DNA of 54,220 bases, from positions 1-54,220 of the IMG/VR virus record IMGVR_UViG_3300020222_000028, one strand, 5' to 3'. Below the pieces are notes generated by a model. It saw only the letters and a program-made list of their open reading frames with translations. It was not told the DNA's origin and made no database searches. This DNA comes from a virus. Positions 45,141 through 52,067 of the stretch are shown here, piece by piece. The stretch's first letter is position 1. Every line of letters starts with the position of its first letter. The position numbers were made by a program, and so were the translations under genes.

Positions 45141-46081
45141 TGAAAAACTTCCTGTGGGTGGAGGAATACAGACCTCATAAGATTGAAGATTGTATCCTCC
45201 CTACTTCGTTAAAGAAAGTATTTACTGGATTCATTGAGCAGGGTGAGATTTCTAATCTCTTGCTCTCTGGTCCTCCTGGCGTTGGTAAAACTACCGTTGC
45301 CAAAGCATTGTGTGAGCAACTCGAACTCAGTTACATTGTTATCAATGGTTCGGATGAAGGTCGTTTTCTTGATACAATCCGAACTCGTGTTAAACAGTTT
45401 GCTTCTACTATCAGTTTGACTGGTGGTGGTAAGCACAAGGTTGTGATTATTGATGAGGCAGATAACACCACCCATGATGTTCAGCTCTCGCTGCGAGCAT
45501 TCGTAGAAGAGTTTCATAGCAACTGTCGCTTCATCTTCACCTGCAACTTCATCAACAAAATCGTTGAACCGCTGCACTCACGCTGTACGGTCGTTGATTT
45601 CCGCATTAAGGCAGGCGAACAGCAGAAGTTACAGGCGCAGTTCTTTGAGCGCCTACAGGGCATCCTAGACGCCTCTGGCATGGCGTATGAGGACAAGGTG
45701 CTGGTCAAACTGATTCAGCGTTACTACCCCGACTGGCGACGCCTGCTGAACGAAGCGCAGCGTCACTCTGCCAGCGGTGCCCTTGACTCTGCTGTGCTCT
45801 GTGACATTGCTGATGTAAACACAGACCAGTTGATGCGAGCGATGAAGGGTAAGGAATATAATGTTGTGCGTCAGTGGGTGGTTGATAACATGGATAGTGA
45901 CCCTAACACTATCATTCGTAAAATCTACAACTCTTTGACTGAGGTGCTTGAAGGTTCTTCTATTCCTCCTGCTGTGTTGGTGCTTGCTAAGTATCAATAT
46001 CAGATTGCGTTCGTAGCTGATCAAGAGATTAATCTTCTCGCTTGTCTAACTGAAATTATGGTGGAGTGTAAGTTTAAATGA
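45140..46081 (+). CDS. gp44: Clamp loader large subunit gp44
   Basis: gp44 is the AAA+ subunit that opens the gp45 clamp. I chose ATG 45140 (MKNFLWVEEYRPHKIEDC); it overlaps the clamp stop as TGATG, and the TTG three bases earlier is unneeded. Motifs are Walker A GPPGVGKT (residues 44-51), Walker B IIDEAD (103-108), sensor TCNF (134-137) and arginine finger SRC (147-149). The 313-residue length fits T4 (319). In other T4-like phages gene 62 follows directly; here a restriction-modification-like pair intervenes. The stop overlaps the next start by four bases. Confidence 0.95.
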   Translation: MKNFLWVEEYRPHKIEDCILPTSLKKVFTGFIEQGEISNLLLSGPPGVGKTTVAKALCEQLELSYIVINGSDEGRFLDTIRTRVKQFASTISLTGGGKHKVVIIDEADNTTHDVQLSLRAFVEEFHSNCRFIFTCNFINKIVEPLHSRCTVVDFRIKAGEQQKLQAQFFERLQGILDASGMAYEDKVLVKLIQRYYPDWRRLLNEAQRHSASGALDSAVLCDIADVNTDQLMRAMKGKEYNVVRQWVVDNMDSDPNTIIRKIYNSLTEVLEGSSIPPAVLVLAKYQYQIAFVADQEINLLACLTEIMVECKFK

Positions 46082-46590
46082 TTGATTTTGCTCAGATTGA
46101 TTTGCCTTGGGTTGCTAGAACTCTCTCTACTATTTCCACTCCCACTGAAAATATTCAGTATTTTGATGTTGGGAGAATGGTGGAAATGATTTACGAGGAA
46201 TGTAGCAATGGGTTGCTGGTGAGGCAAAATAGTATTGGAGTTGATTTAGTTGACGGCAACAATGTCACTTATGAAAGTAAAAAGGTGACGTTTAAAAACG
46301 TTGCAAAAAAATCGGTTAGGGGTGCCATTGTTATGAATGGGTGGGGCGAAAAAGATGTGTCAGATTTTGTTCCTGCTGATTACTATATTTTTACCGACCC
46401 CAAACTGCTGAGAGCTTGTTGTGTTCCCAGTAATATGCTGTATAATATTAAGAAAAGCGGCACGAATATTGTTGCGTCATGTAATCCACAACCAGAGCAT
46501 TTTTTCCTAGATGGCGGTGAACGTATTGAAAGAGATTACTTCCATGAAAAAGAAATCTTTGCTAGAAACTTTATTCGGAGTATGAAATGA
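46078..46590 (+). CDS. Putative PD-(D/E)XK restriction endonuclease (170 residues)
   Basis: I do not recognise a close family. Residues 53-69 read I-G-V-Asp56-L-V-D-G-N-N-V-T-Y-Glu66-Ser-Lys68, which fits the D-x9-ExK catalytic core of PD-(D/E)XK nucleases, with strands on both sides and a possible helix Glu40/41 before it. At 170 residues it is the size of a small type II endonuclease subunit. The next gene, overlapping by four bases (ATGA), is a DNA adenine methyltransferase, the usual partner. It also overlaps gene 44 by four bases, so it is fully embedded in the replication operon. It could instead be another nuclease or an unrelated protein; the call depends on motif plus partner. Confidence 0.52.
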   Translation: MIDFAQIDLPWVARTLSTISTPTENIQYFDVGRMVEMIYEECSNGLLVRQNSIGVDLVDGNNVTYESKKVTFKNVAKKSVRGAIVMNGWGEKDVSDFVPADYYIFTDPKLLRACCVPSNMLYNIKKSGTNIVASCNPQPEHFFLDGGERIERDYFHEKEIFARNFIRSMK

Positions 46591-47477
46591 AATCCCTGAA
46601 AACCCCTCTTCGTTATCCTGGTGGCAAATCTCGTGCCATGAAATATCTACTACCTAAGTTCCCTAAAGATATCACAGAATACCGTGAACCTTTTCTGGGT
46701 GGCGGCAGTCCTGCTATTGCATTCAGTAAGGAATACCCAGACATTCCTGTATGGGTGAATGACCTTTACAATCCTTTGTTTACTTTCTGGTGTATTCTGC
46801 GTGATGAAGTAGATGGTCTCTATGAGATTCTGAAAGGATATAAAGAAGAATACAATACACCTGATGCCGCCCGTGAACTATTCAATCAAATGAAGATTGA
46901 ACTGAACCACCCAGAATCAGAAGATCTTTATCGTGCTGCTGCTTTTTATGTCATCAACAAATGTAGTTTCTCTGGTCTGACAGAATCATCTTCATTCTCT
47001 CCACAAGCAAGTGACCACAACTTCACTATGCGTGGTATTGAGAATCTTCCTAAGTATTCTGAACTGATTCATAACTGGAAGATTACAAATCTCAACTACT
47101 GGGAGATGATGATGACATCTGCTCCTGTCGGAACATTCTGGTTTTTTGACCCTCCTTACGATATCAAAGATAATCTCTATGGTAAGAAAGGAGAACTTCA
47201 TAAAGGATTTGACCATCAGATGTTCCATGCTTACATCACTCAAGGTAATGTAAAAGATAACTGGATGATTACCTACAACACCAATCCTACTCTCATGGAG
47301 TGGTATGATGGATACAATCAAACCAAATGGGATTTAACTTATACTATGCGTTCTGTAGGTGACTACATGAATGAACAAAAAGACCGTGCAGAACTTTTGA
47401 TTACTAACTATGACGAAACCAACTCTATCCGAATATCTGACTTCTATCAATCAAACCAAGAAGTCGGTAGTTATTGA
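46587..47477 (+). CDS. D12-class DNA adenine-N6 methyltransferase (Dam-like)
   Basis: All alpha-group motifs are present: motif X L8-R-Y-P-G-G-K-S-R16 (AdoMet and substrate side), motif I E34-PFLGGGS41 (AdoMet-binding loop), NDLYNPLF (residues 58-65), and catalytic D188-P-P-Y191 (FFDPPYD). The middle CSFSGLTESSSFSPQ and HNFTMRGI is the target-recognition region, similar in layout to Dam-type enzymes, though the target cannot be read from sequence. The normal family ending LLITNYD falls at residues 270-276. The frame then runs 21 more residues inside gene 62. It overlaps the putative nuclease by four bases. It would methylate host or phage DNA and protect it from the partner enzyme. Confidence 0.92.
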   Translation: MKSLKTPLRYPGGKSRAMKYLLPKFPKDITEYREPFLGGGSPAIAFSKEYPDIPVWVNDLYNPLFTFWCILRDEVDGLYEILKGYKEEYNTPDAARELFNQMKIELNHPESEDLYRAAAFYVINKCSFSGLTESSSFSPQASDHNFTMRGIENLPKYSELIHNWKITNLNYWEMMMTSAPVGTFWFFDPPYDIKDNLYGKKGELHKGFDHQMFHAYITQGNVKDNWMITYNTNPTLMEWYDGYNQTKWDLTYTMRSVGDYMNEQKDRAELLITNYDETNSIRISDFYQSNQEVGSY

Positions 47478-47796
47478 TGAAGAATCAGAAAAAGCATATC
47501 CACCTTTCATTGTAAACAAATGTCTATCTGCTTTCCATGACACAGTTCTCTTTGCCAATGAGATGAACATGTATCCTCAGTTGGATAAGAAGATGCAATA
47601 TGACTTTTTTATAAATAGTATCAATCCGCGTAAGCGGTTTTCGCCTTGGGCGAAAAAATCTCAAGTAGAATACCTTGATGCGATTAAGGAGTATTATGGT
47701 TATAATGACGATAAAGCTCTACAAGCATTGAGAATATTATCTAAGAATCAACTTGAACACATTAAAAAACTTGTAGACAAAGGTGGGAAACGATGA
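47410..47796 (+). CDS. gp62: Clamp loader small subunit gp62
   Basis: gp62 joins gp44 to form the clamp loader. The 128-residue sequence matches T4 gp62 in PFIVNKCLSAFHDTVLFANEMN (T4 [23 protein letters not shown]) and QYDFFINSINPRKRFSPWAKK (T4 [21 protein letters not shown]). The first 68 bases overlap the methyltransferase in another frame, and this start region (LSEYLTSINQTKK) looks conserved with cyanophage gp62, so it is the older sequence. A perfect TATAAATA lies inside it at 47610. It overlaps regA by four bases. Confidence 0.88.
   Translation: MTKPTLSEYLTSINQTKKSVVIDEESEKAYPPFIVNKCLSAFHDTVLFANEMNMYPQLDKKMQYDFFINSINPRKRFSPWAKKSQVEYLDAIKEYYGYNDDKALQALRILSKNQLEHIKKLVDKGGKR
47610..47617 (+). 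promoter_or_regulatory. TATAAATA inside gene 62, possible late promoter for regA
   Basis: A perfect late box lies inside the gp62 coding region, 176 bases before regA. It may be functional or a chance match. Confidence 0.3.
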
Positions 47797-48221
47797 CTCC
47801 TGATATCGAAGTAGAATGGAAGCAAGCTGATATGGTTGAGGTTACTCTCAATGAACCTGATGATTTCCTCAAAGTTCGTGAGACCCTAACTCGCATCGGT
47901 GTTGCTTCTAGAAAAGAAAAAAAGATTTATCAATCTTGTCATATCTTACATAAGCAAGGCAAGTATTATATCGTTCACTTCAAGGAGCTGTTTGCTCTTG
48001 ACGGAAAGAATACAAATCTTTCAGTGAATGATGTTCAACGTAGAAACAGAATCATTCAACTCCTCAGTGACTGGGGATTGATTGCTGTTGTAAAAGCAGA
48101 TGCTATTGCAGATGTTGCGCCGTTGAATCAAATCAAGGTTCTGGCTTTCAAAGAGAAAGACGAATGGACGCTTGAAAGTAAATACAACATTGGTCGTAAG
48201 AAGACCGAAGCAACCGAATAA
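47793..48221 (+). CDS. regA: Translational repressor RegA
   Basis: RegA binds the start regions of early phage mRNAs and blocks their translation. The sequence aligns with T4 RegA: VEVTLNEPDDFLKVRETLTRIG (T4 IEITLKKPEDFLKVKETLTRMG), YQSCHILHKQGKYYIVHFKE, RRNRIIQLLSDWGLI, and the ending KYNIGRKK. ATG 47793 has an AGGTGGG ribosome site and gives 13 residues more than T4; the in-frame Met14 (47832) equals the T4 start. A strong terminator follows and closes the 45-44-62-regA operon. Confidence 0.95.
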   Translation: MTPDIEVEWKQADMVEVTLNEPDDFLKVRETLTRIGVASRKEKKIYQSCHILHKQGKYYIVHFKELFALDGKNTNLSVNDVQRRNRIIQLLSDWGLIAVVKADAIADVAPLNQIKVLAFKEKDEWTLESKYNIGRKKTEATE

Positions 48222-48227
48222 TTTAGT

Positions 48228-48251
48228 AGGGAGTTCCACACTCCCTTTTTT
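48228..48251 (+). terminator. Rho-independent terminator after regA
   Basis: A 7-bp stem (AGGGAGT with ACTCCCT) and TCCAC loop are followed by a T-tract at 48246-48251. Confidence 0.9.
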
Positions 48252-48265
48252 ATTGCTCTTTGATA

Positions 48266-48271
48266 TATAAT
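48266..48271 (+). promoter_or_regulatory. Probable -10 box of the hsp20 gene
   Basis: A perfect TATAAT lies 15 bases after the regA terminator and 58 bases before the hsp20 ATG. I see no convincing -35 at 16-18 bases, so an activator may be needed. Confidence 0.45.
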
Positions 48272-48328
48272 ACTATGAGATGCCTTAGGGGTCTCTAATA
48301 AAAACTCGCTTATTCAAGGAGCAATCAA

Positions 48329-48772
48329 ATGACGAATACATATACATGGGATGTTTACACCCCATTCAACGTAGGATTGGAAAATGTTTTTAATCGACTT
48401 GATGCTATGTCAGGTCACAATACAAACTATCCACCCTACAACATCATCAAAAACGATAATGCTAACTACGAAATTGAAGTCGCTCTGGCTGGATTTAAAT
48501 CAGATGAGATCGAGGTCTCTACTGAACAGAACATTCTCAGAGTTGCCTCTAAAGTTGAGAAACGAGATTCTGAAAGAACATACATTCATAAAGGTCTCTC
48601 CAAGCGTTCATTCTCCCACAGCTGGCAACTCGCAGATGATGTCAGAGTATCCTCTGTAGATTTTGCAGATGGTCTATTAACAATCTCATTGGAGAAGATC
48701 ATCCCAGAACATCAGAAACGTACTACATATAATATTGGTGCTGATAAGCAACAACTTCTAACCGAAGGATAA
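48329..48772 (+). CDS. hsp20: Small heat-shock protein (Hsp20/alpha-crystallin)
   Basis: This 147-residue holdase has the alpha-crystallin domain at about residues 38-130: PYNIIKNDNANYEIEVALAG, FKSDEIEVSTEQNILRV, SFSHSWQLADDV and the conserved G-L-L-T-I-S-L strand (residues about 116-122), followed by an Ile-Ile-Pro C-terminal anchor (KIIPEH). The N-terminus is short. T4-like cyanophages carry hsp20 at exactly this place between regA and 43. It could protect host thylakoid or phage proteins during infection; that role is inferred. It has its own promoter and ends before a large terminator hairpin. Confidence 0.92.
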   Translation: MTNTYTWDVYTPFNVGLENVFNRLDAMSGHNTNYPPYNIIKNDNANYEIEVALAGFKSDEIEVSTEQNILRVASKVEKRDSERTYIHKGLSKRSFSHSWQLADDVRVSSVDFADGLLTISLEKIIPEHQKRTTYNIGADKQQLLTEG

Positions 48773-48807
48773 ATAAACGCGGGGTAACCCAAATATCGTC
48801 GGCACCA

Positions 48808-48851
48808 GGGGCACGGCTGGTCAGAATCAGCCCTTGCCCCCTTTTATTTTT
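48808..48851 (+). terminator. Two-part terminator hairpin after hsp20
   Basis: The outer stem GGGGCA/TGCCCC (48808-48813 with 48835-48840) and inner stem GGCTG/CAGCC (48815-48819 with 48828-48832) are followed by a T-rich tract. The 3' arm contains the -35 of the next promoter. Confidence 0.82.
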
Positions 48852-48862
48852 TGTGTTATAAT
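48834..48862 (+). promoter_or_regulatory. Host-type extended -10 promoter before the polymerase gene cluster
   Basis: TTGCCC (48834-48839, in the hairpin arm), a 17-base spacer and a perfect TATAAT (48857-48862) preceded by TGT. It lies 24 bases before the ATG at 48887. Confidence 0.72.
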
Positions 48863-48886
48863 ATTGAAATCTATAGGAGATTTTTT

Positions 48887-49249
48887 ATGGTCCCAAAAAT
48901 TGTTTTGACAAAGTACGGAGAAAAACTAATCACTGCAGTCGGAGAAGTAACTGATACAGAAACAGGAAAGGGATTGGGGTTTGTTTTCAAATGCCCTTAT
49001 ACTTTGAGTATGACGCCTTCAGCAGAAGGACAGTTTTCTGTAAACTTTACTAAGTGGATTCCTTATTCTATTGATAATGAGTTTAAAGTTCCTTATGATG
49101 TTGTATCTGCTGTTGGAGAACCAGAACCAGATATTCTAAATGTTTATATTGAAAAGTTTGGAGATAGATTAAATGACAACGACACCGTATCAACCACTGA
49201 TTCAAGTGATAGTGCTGAAGAATCAGGATTATCTGATAGCGCAGATTGA
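48887..49249 (+). CDS. LSm-like small protein upstream of 43, first of two (120 residues)
   Basis: ATG 48887 has an AGGAG ribosome site. The frame also extends upstream to a TTG at 48851, but that would lie in the promoter. Residues 1-85 resemble a small Sm-type barrel: MVPKIVLTKYGEKLITAVGEV, FVFKCPYTLSM, then SVNFTKWIPYS. The C-terminus is Asp/Ser/Thr-rich and overlaps the next gene by 77 bases. Similar proteins precede polymerase in cyanophages as far as I recall. RNA binding is an inference from the likely fold. Confidence 0.68.
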   Translation: MVPKIVLTKYGEKLITAVGEVTDTETGKGLGFVFKCPYTLSMTPSAEGQFSVNFTKWIPYSIDNEFKVPYDVVSAVGEPEPDILNVYIEKFGDRLNDNDTVSTTDSSDSAEESGLSDSAD

Positions 49250-49565
49250 GGAAAGAGAAGAAAGCCCAGAGTGTCTTCTAACAAATCCATATCGTATTAT
49301 AGATATGAGTTATTGGGATTACTCGAACAGAGAACAAAAACATGTTGCACCCGCAGGAGCGGTCTTTGTTGAACAATCTGAAGAAACTGAAATCAATGAA
49401 AAGACAGGAGAGGAAGTAATCACCACACAAACAGATTACATCACTCTTCAAAAGTTTCCCAGGTATACTACACAATCTCAGGTGTATCTCAGGTCAGATG
49501 ACATTCTGACCATTTGCGATCCTGGTCATCTTGTGCTAGAATGCTACCAGAAGACTGTGGGTTGA
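49173..49565 (+). CDS. LSm-like small protein upstream of 43, second of two (130 residues)
   Basis: This protein has the same layout as its neighbour: VIVLKNQDYLIAQIEE (residues about 12-27), CLLTNPYRIIDMSY, and a final LRSDDILTICDP strand. An acidic insert (QSEETEINEKTGEEV) sits in the middle. The first 77 bases overlap the end of the previous gene in another frame. A GTG inside could be an alternative start but has no better ribosome site. The stop lies three bases before polymerase, and a promoter for 43 lies near its 3' end. Confidence 0.68.
   Translation: MTTTPYQPLIQVIVLKNQDYLIAQIEEREESPECLLTNPYRIIDMSYWDYSNREQKHVAPAGAVFVEQSEETEINEKTGEEVITTQTDYITLQKFPRYTTQSQVYLRSDDILTICDPGHLVLECYQKTVG
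49514..49542 (+). promoter_or_regulatory. Host-type extended -10 promoter of gene 43
   Basis: TTGCGA (49514-49519), a 17-base spacer and TAGAAT (49537-49542) preceded by TGC. The 12 bases TGTGCTAGAATG recur exactly before uvsX. It lies 26 bases before the polymerase ATG. Confidence 0.6.
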
Positions 49566-49568
49566 CGC

Positions 49569-52061
49569 ATGAGGTTTTATACGAACATTGAACAGGCGGG
49601 GAATCGCATCCTCGTTCGTGGATATGAAAATGGTGACCGTGTTCAGTATCGTGTAAACTATAATCCCAAACTATACATCCCCTGTAATAAACAGACGGAT
49701 CATAAGAGCCTTGATGGGCGTTACCTCAAAGAGGTGCGCCCTGGTTCTATTAATGATTGTCGTCAGTTTATCAATCAATATGAGGGTGTAGAAGGATTTG
49801 AGATTCATGGAAATACTAGATACTTATATCAGTATATCAACGAGGCATATTCTGATGACGAGATTCGTTTCGATTCTTCTCTCATCCGCACATTTACTTT
49901 GGATATTGAAACTGGAGCAGAGAATGGTTTCCCTGATATTGAATCAGCAGACCAAGAGATTCTCCTTATTTCTATCCGTGATTCTTTTACAAATCGCATC
50001 ACTGTCTGGGGATCAAAAAGTTTCAAGAATGAAGACAGACAGGTTGATTACATCCACTGTAACGATGAGACGAAACTCCTTTCTAGCTTCCTCGGTTGGT
50101 GGCAGGAAAATACTCCAGATGTGATTACAGGTTGGAATGTTCAACTATTCGATATTCCATACATCTGCCGCCGCATGGATAGAATGCTGGGTGAAGACCA
50201 CACAAAACTTCTGTCGCCTTGGAAACTAATCTCTTCTCGTGAGATTTATATCAAGGGTCGCAAACAGATTGCATATGATATTCCTGGCGTTGCTTGTTTG
50301 GATTACCTGGAACTTTACAAGAAGTTCACATACACCAACCAAGAATCATATCGACTTGATCATATCTGTTCTGTAGAACTTGACGCTAAGAAACTCGACC
50401 ACTCTGAGTTTGATACTTTTAAGGAGTTCTACACGAAAGATTGGAATAAGTTTGTGTTGTATAACATTCATGACGTTCGCCTTGTTGACCAACTGGAAGA
50501 CAAGATGAAGCTGCTTGAGTTGGCATTCACTATGGCATATGACGCCAAAGTAAACTACGAAGATGTTTATTCTCAGGTGCGTATGTGGGATAACATTATC
50601 TTCATCTATCTGGCGAAGATGGGTATTGTGATTCCTCCTAAGAAAGATAGCGTCAAGGATGCTAAGTATGCTGGTGCGTATGTGAAAGAACCTATTCCTG
50701 GCATGTATGATTGGATTGTGAACTTCGACTTGAACTCGCTGTATCCACACCTCATCATGCAATACAACCTGTCGCCTGAGACGCTCCTAGACCGCCGTAG
50801 CAGCGTCAATGTGGATATGCTGCTGGATAAAGCGTTCGATACCTCAGACCTCGTAGGGGAGACCCTGTGCGCCAATGGAACGCATTATACGACGAAGCAG
50901 CAGGGGTTCCTTCCCAAGTTGATGGAGAAGATTTACGAAGACCGAACCATCTACAAAAAGAAGATGCTTGCTGCCAAGCAGCAGTATGAGAAAACCCCAA
51001 CGATTGAGTTGAAGAAAGAGATTGCTCGCTGTAATAACATTCAGATGGCACGAAAGATTCAACTCAACTCTGCCTATGGTGCTATCGGTAACGAGCACTT
51101 CCGTTACTACAAACTTGAAATCGCTGAAGCAATCACTCTTTCTGGTCAGCTATCTATTCGCTGGATTGAGAAGAAGATGAATGCTTATCTTAATAAAGTT
51201 TTGAAAACAGAGGATGTTGATTATGTTATTGCTTCAGACACTGATTCTATGTATCTTAATCTGGGCCCTTTGGTTGAAACTGTATACAAAGGAAGAGAGA
51301 AAACTTCTGAGAGCATTGTCTCGTTCCTTGATAAGGTCGCTTCGTTGGAACTTGAAAAGTTTATTGAAAGTTCTTACCAAGAACTGGCTGACTACCTCAA
51401 CGCCTACGACCAGAAGATGAAGATGAAGCGTGAGAACATTGCTGAGCGTGGTTTCTGGACCGCCAAGAAACGCTATGTTCTCAACGTCTGGGATAGTGAA
51501 GGTGTGCGTTATGCCAAACCCAAGATGAAAATCTGTGGTATGGAGACCGCTCGTTCCTCCACTCCAGCTTACTTTCGTGACAAACTGGAGCAGGCATATA
51601 CAATCATCATTACTAAAACTAACGATGACTTGATTGACTTCATCAACGAAATCAAAGAAGACACAAAGAAACAGAACTATCTCAACATCGCATTCCCTCG
51701 TGGATGTAACGGTCTGAAGAAGTATCGTAGTGCTGCTGACATCTATCAGAAGTCAACACCGATTCAGGTGCGTGGTGCTCTGCTGTATAACTATTACATT
51801 CGTAAGAACAATCTGGAGCACAAGTATCCTGTCATTCAAGAAGGCGAGAAGATTAAGTTTATCTATCTGAAGACACCAAATCCCATTCGTGAGAATGTCA
51901 TCTCGTTCTTTCAACAACTGCCGAAGGAACTGAACCTTGACAAATATATCGACTATACGCTACAGTTTGAGAAGAGTTTCCTCGAACCGTTGAAAACTGT
52001 GCTAGAATGTATTGACTGGCAATACGAACGCAAAGGCAGTTTAAGTAGTTTTTTCTTTTGA
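49569..52061 (+). CDS. gp43: Family B replicative DNA polymerase gp43
   Basis: Proofreading exonuclease motifs are Exo I LDIETG (Asp112, Glu114), Exo II TGWNVQLFD (Asp195) and Exo III YNIHD (Tyr298, Asp302). Polymerase motifs are A FDLNSLYP (Asp387), B KIQLNSAYG (496-504) and C ASDTDS (Asp557, Asp559). The last residues GSLSSFFF fit a clamp-binding peptide for gp45. The 830-residue length is typical for cyanophages (T4 has 898). The gene is intact, with no intron or split. Its own extended -10 promoter lies in the gene before. Confidence 0.98.
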   Translation: MRFYTNIEQAGNRILVRGYENGDRVQYRVNYNPKLYIPCNKQTDHKSLDGRYLKEVRPGSINDCRQFINQYEGVEGFEIHGNTRYLYQYINEAYSDDEIRFDSSLIRTFTLDIETGAENGFPDIESADQEILLISIRDSFTNRITVWGSKSFKNEDRQVDYIHCNDETKLLSSFLGWWQENTPDVITGWNVQLFDIPYICRRMDRMLGEDHTKLLSPWKLISSREIYIKGRKQIAYDIPGVACLDYLELYKKFTYTNQESYRLDHICSVELDAKKLDHSEFDTFKEFYTKDWNKFVLYNIHDVRLVDQLEDKMKLLELAFTMAYDAKVNYEDVYSQVRMWDNIIFIYLAKMGIVIPPKKDSVKDAKYAGAYVKEPIPGMYDWIVNFDLNSLYPHLIMQYNLSPETLLDRRSSVNVDMLLDKAFDTSDLVGETLCANGTHYTTKQQGFLPKLMEKIYEDRTIYKKKMLAAKQQYEKTPTIELKKEIARCNNIQMARKIQLNSAYGAIGNEHFRYYKLEIAEAITLSGQLSIRWIEKKMNAYLNKVLKTEDVDYVIASDTDSMYLNLGPLVETVYKGREKTSESIVSFLDKVASLELEKFIESSYQELADYLNAYDQKMKMKRENIAERGFWTAKKRYVLNVWDSEGVRYAKPKMKICGMETARSSTPAYFRDKLEQAYTIIITKTNDDLIDFINEIKEDTKKQNYLNIAFPRGCNGLKKYRSAADIYQKSTPIQVRGALLYNYYIRKNNLEHKYPVIQEGEKIKFIYLKTPNPIRENVISFFQQLPKELNLDKYIDYTLQFEKSFLEPLKTVLECIDWQYERKGSLSSFFF
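51998..52009 (+). promoter_or_regulatory. Possible extended -10 promoter of uvsX
   Basis: TGTGCTAGAATG is identical to the 12 bases at 49532-49543 before gene 43. No -35 is visible at the usual distance. It lies inside the 3' end of gene 43, 58 bases before the uvsX ATG. Confidence 0.4.
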
Positions 52062-52067
52062 GGTATT

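Noticed and set aside
48851-48886. Upstream TTG start for the 120-residue gene
   Set aside because: That stretch contains the -10 box of a clear promoter, and ATG 48887 has an AGGAG ribosome site.
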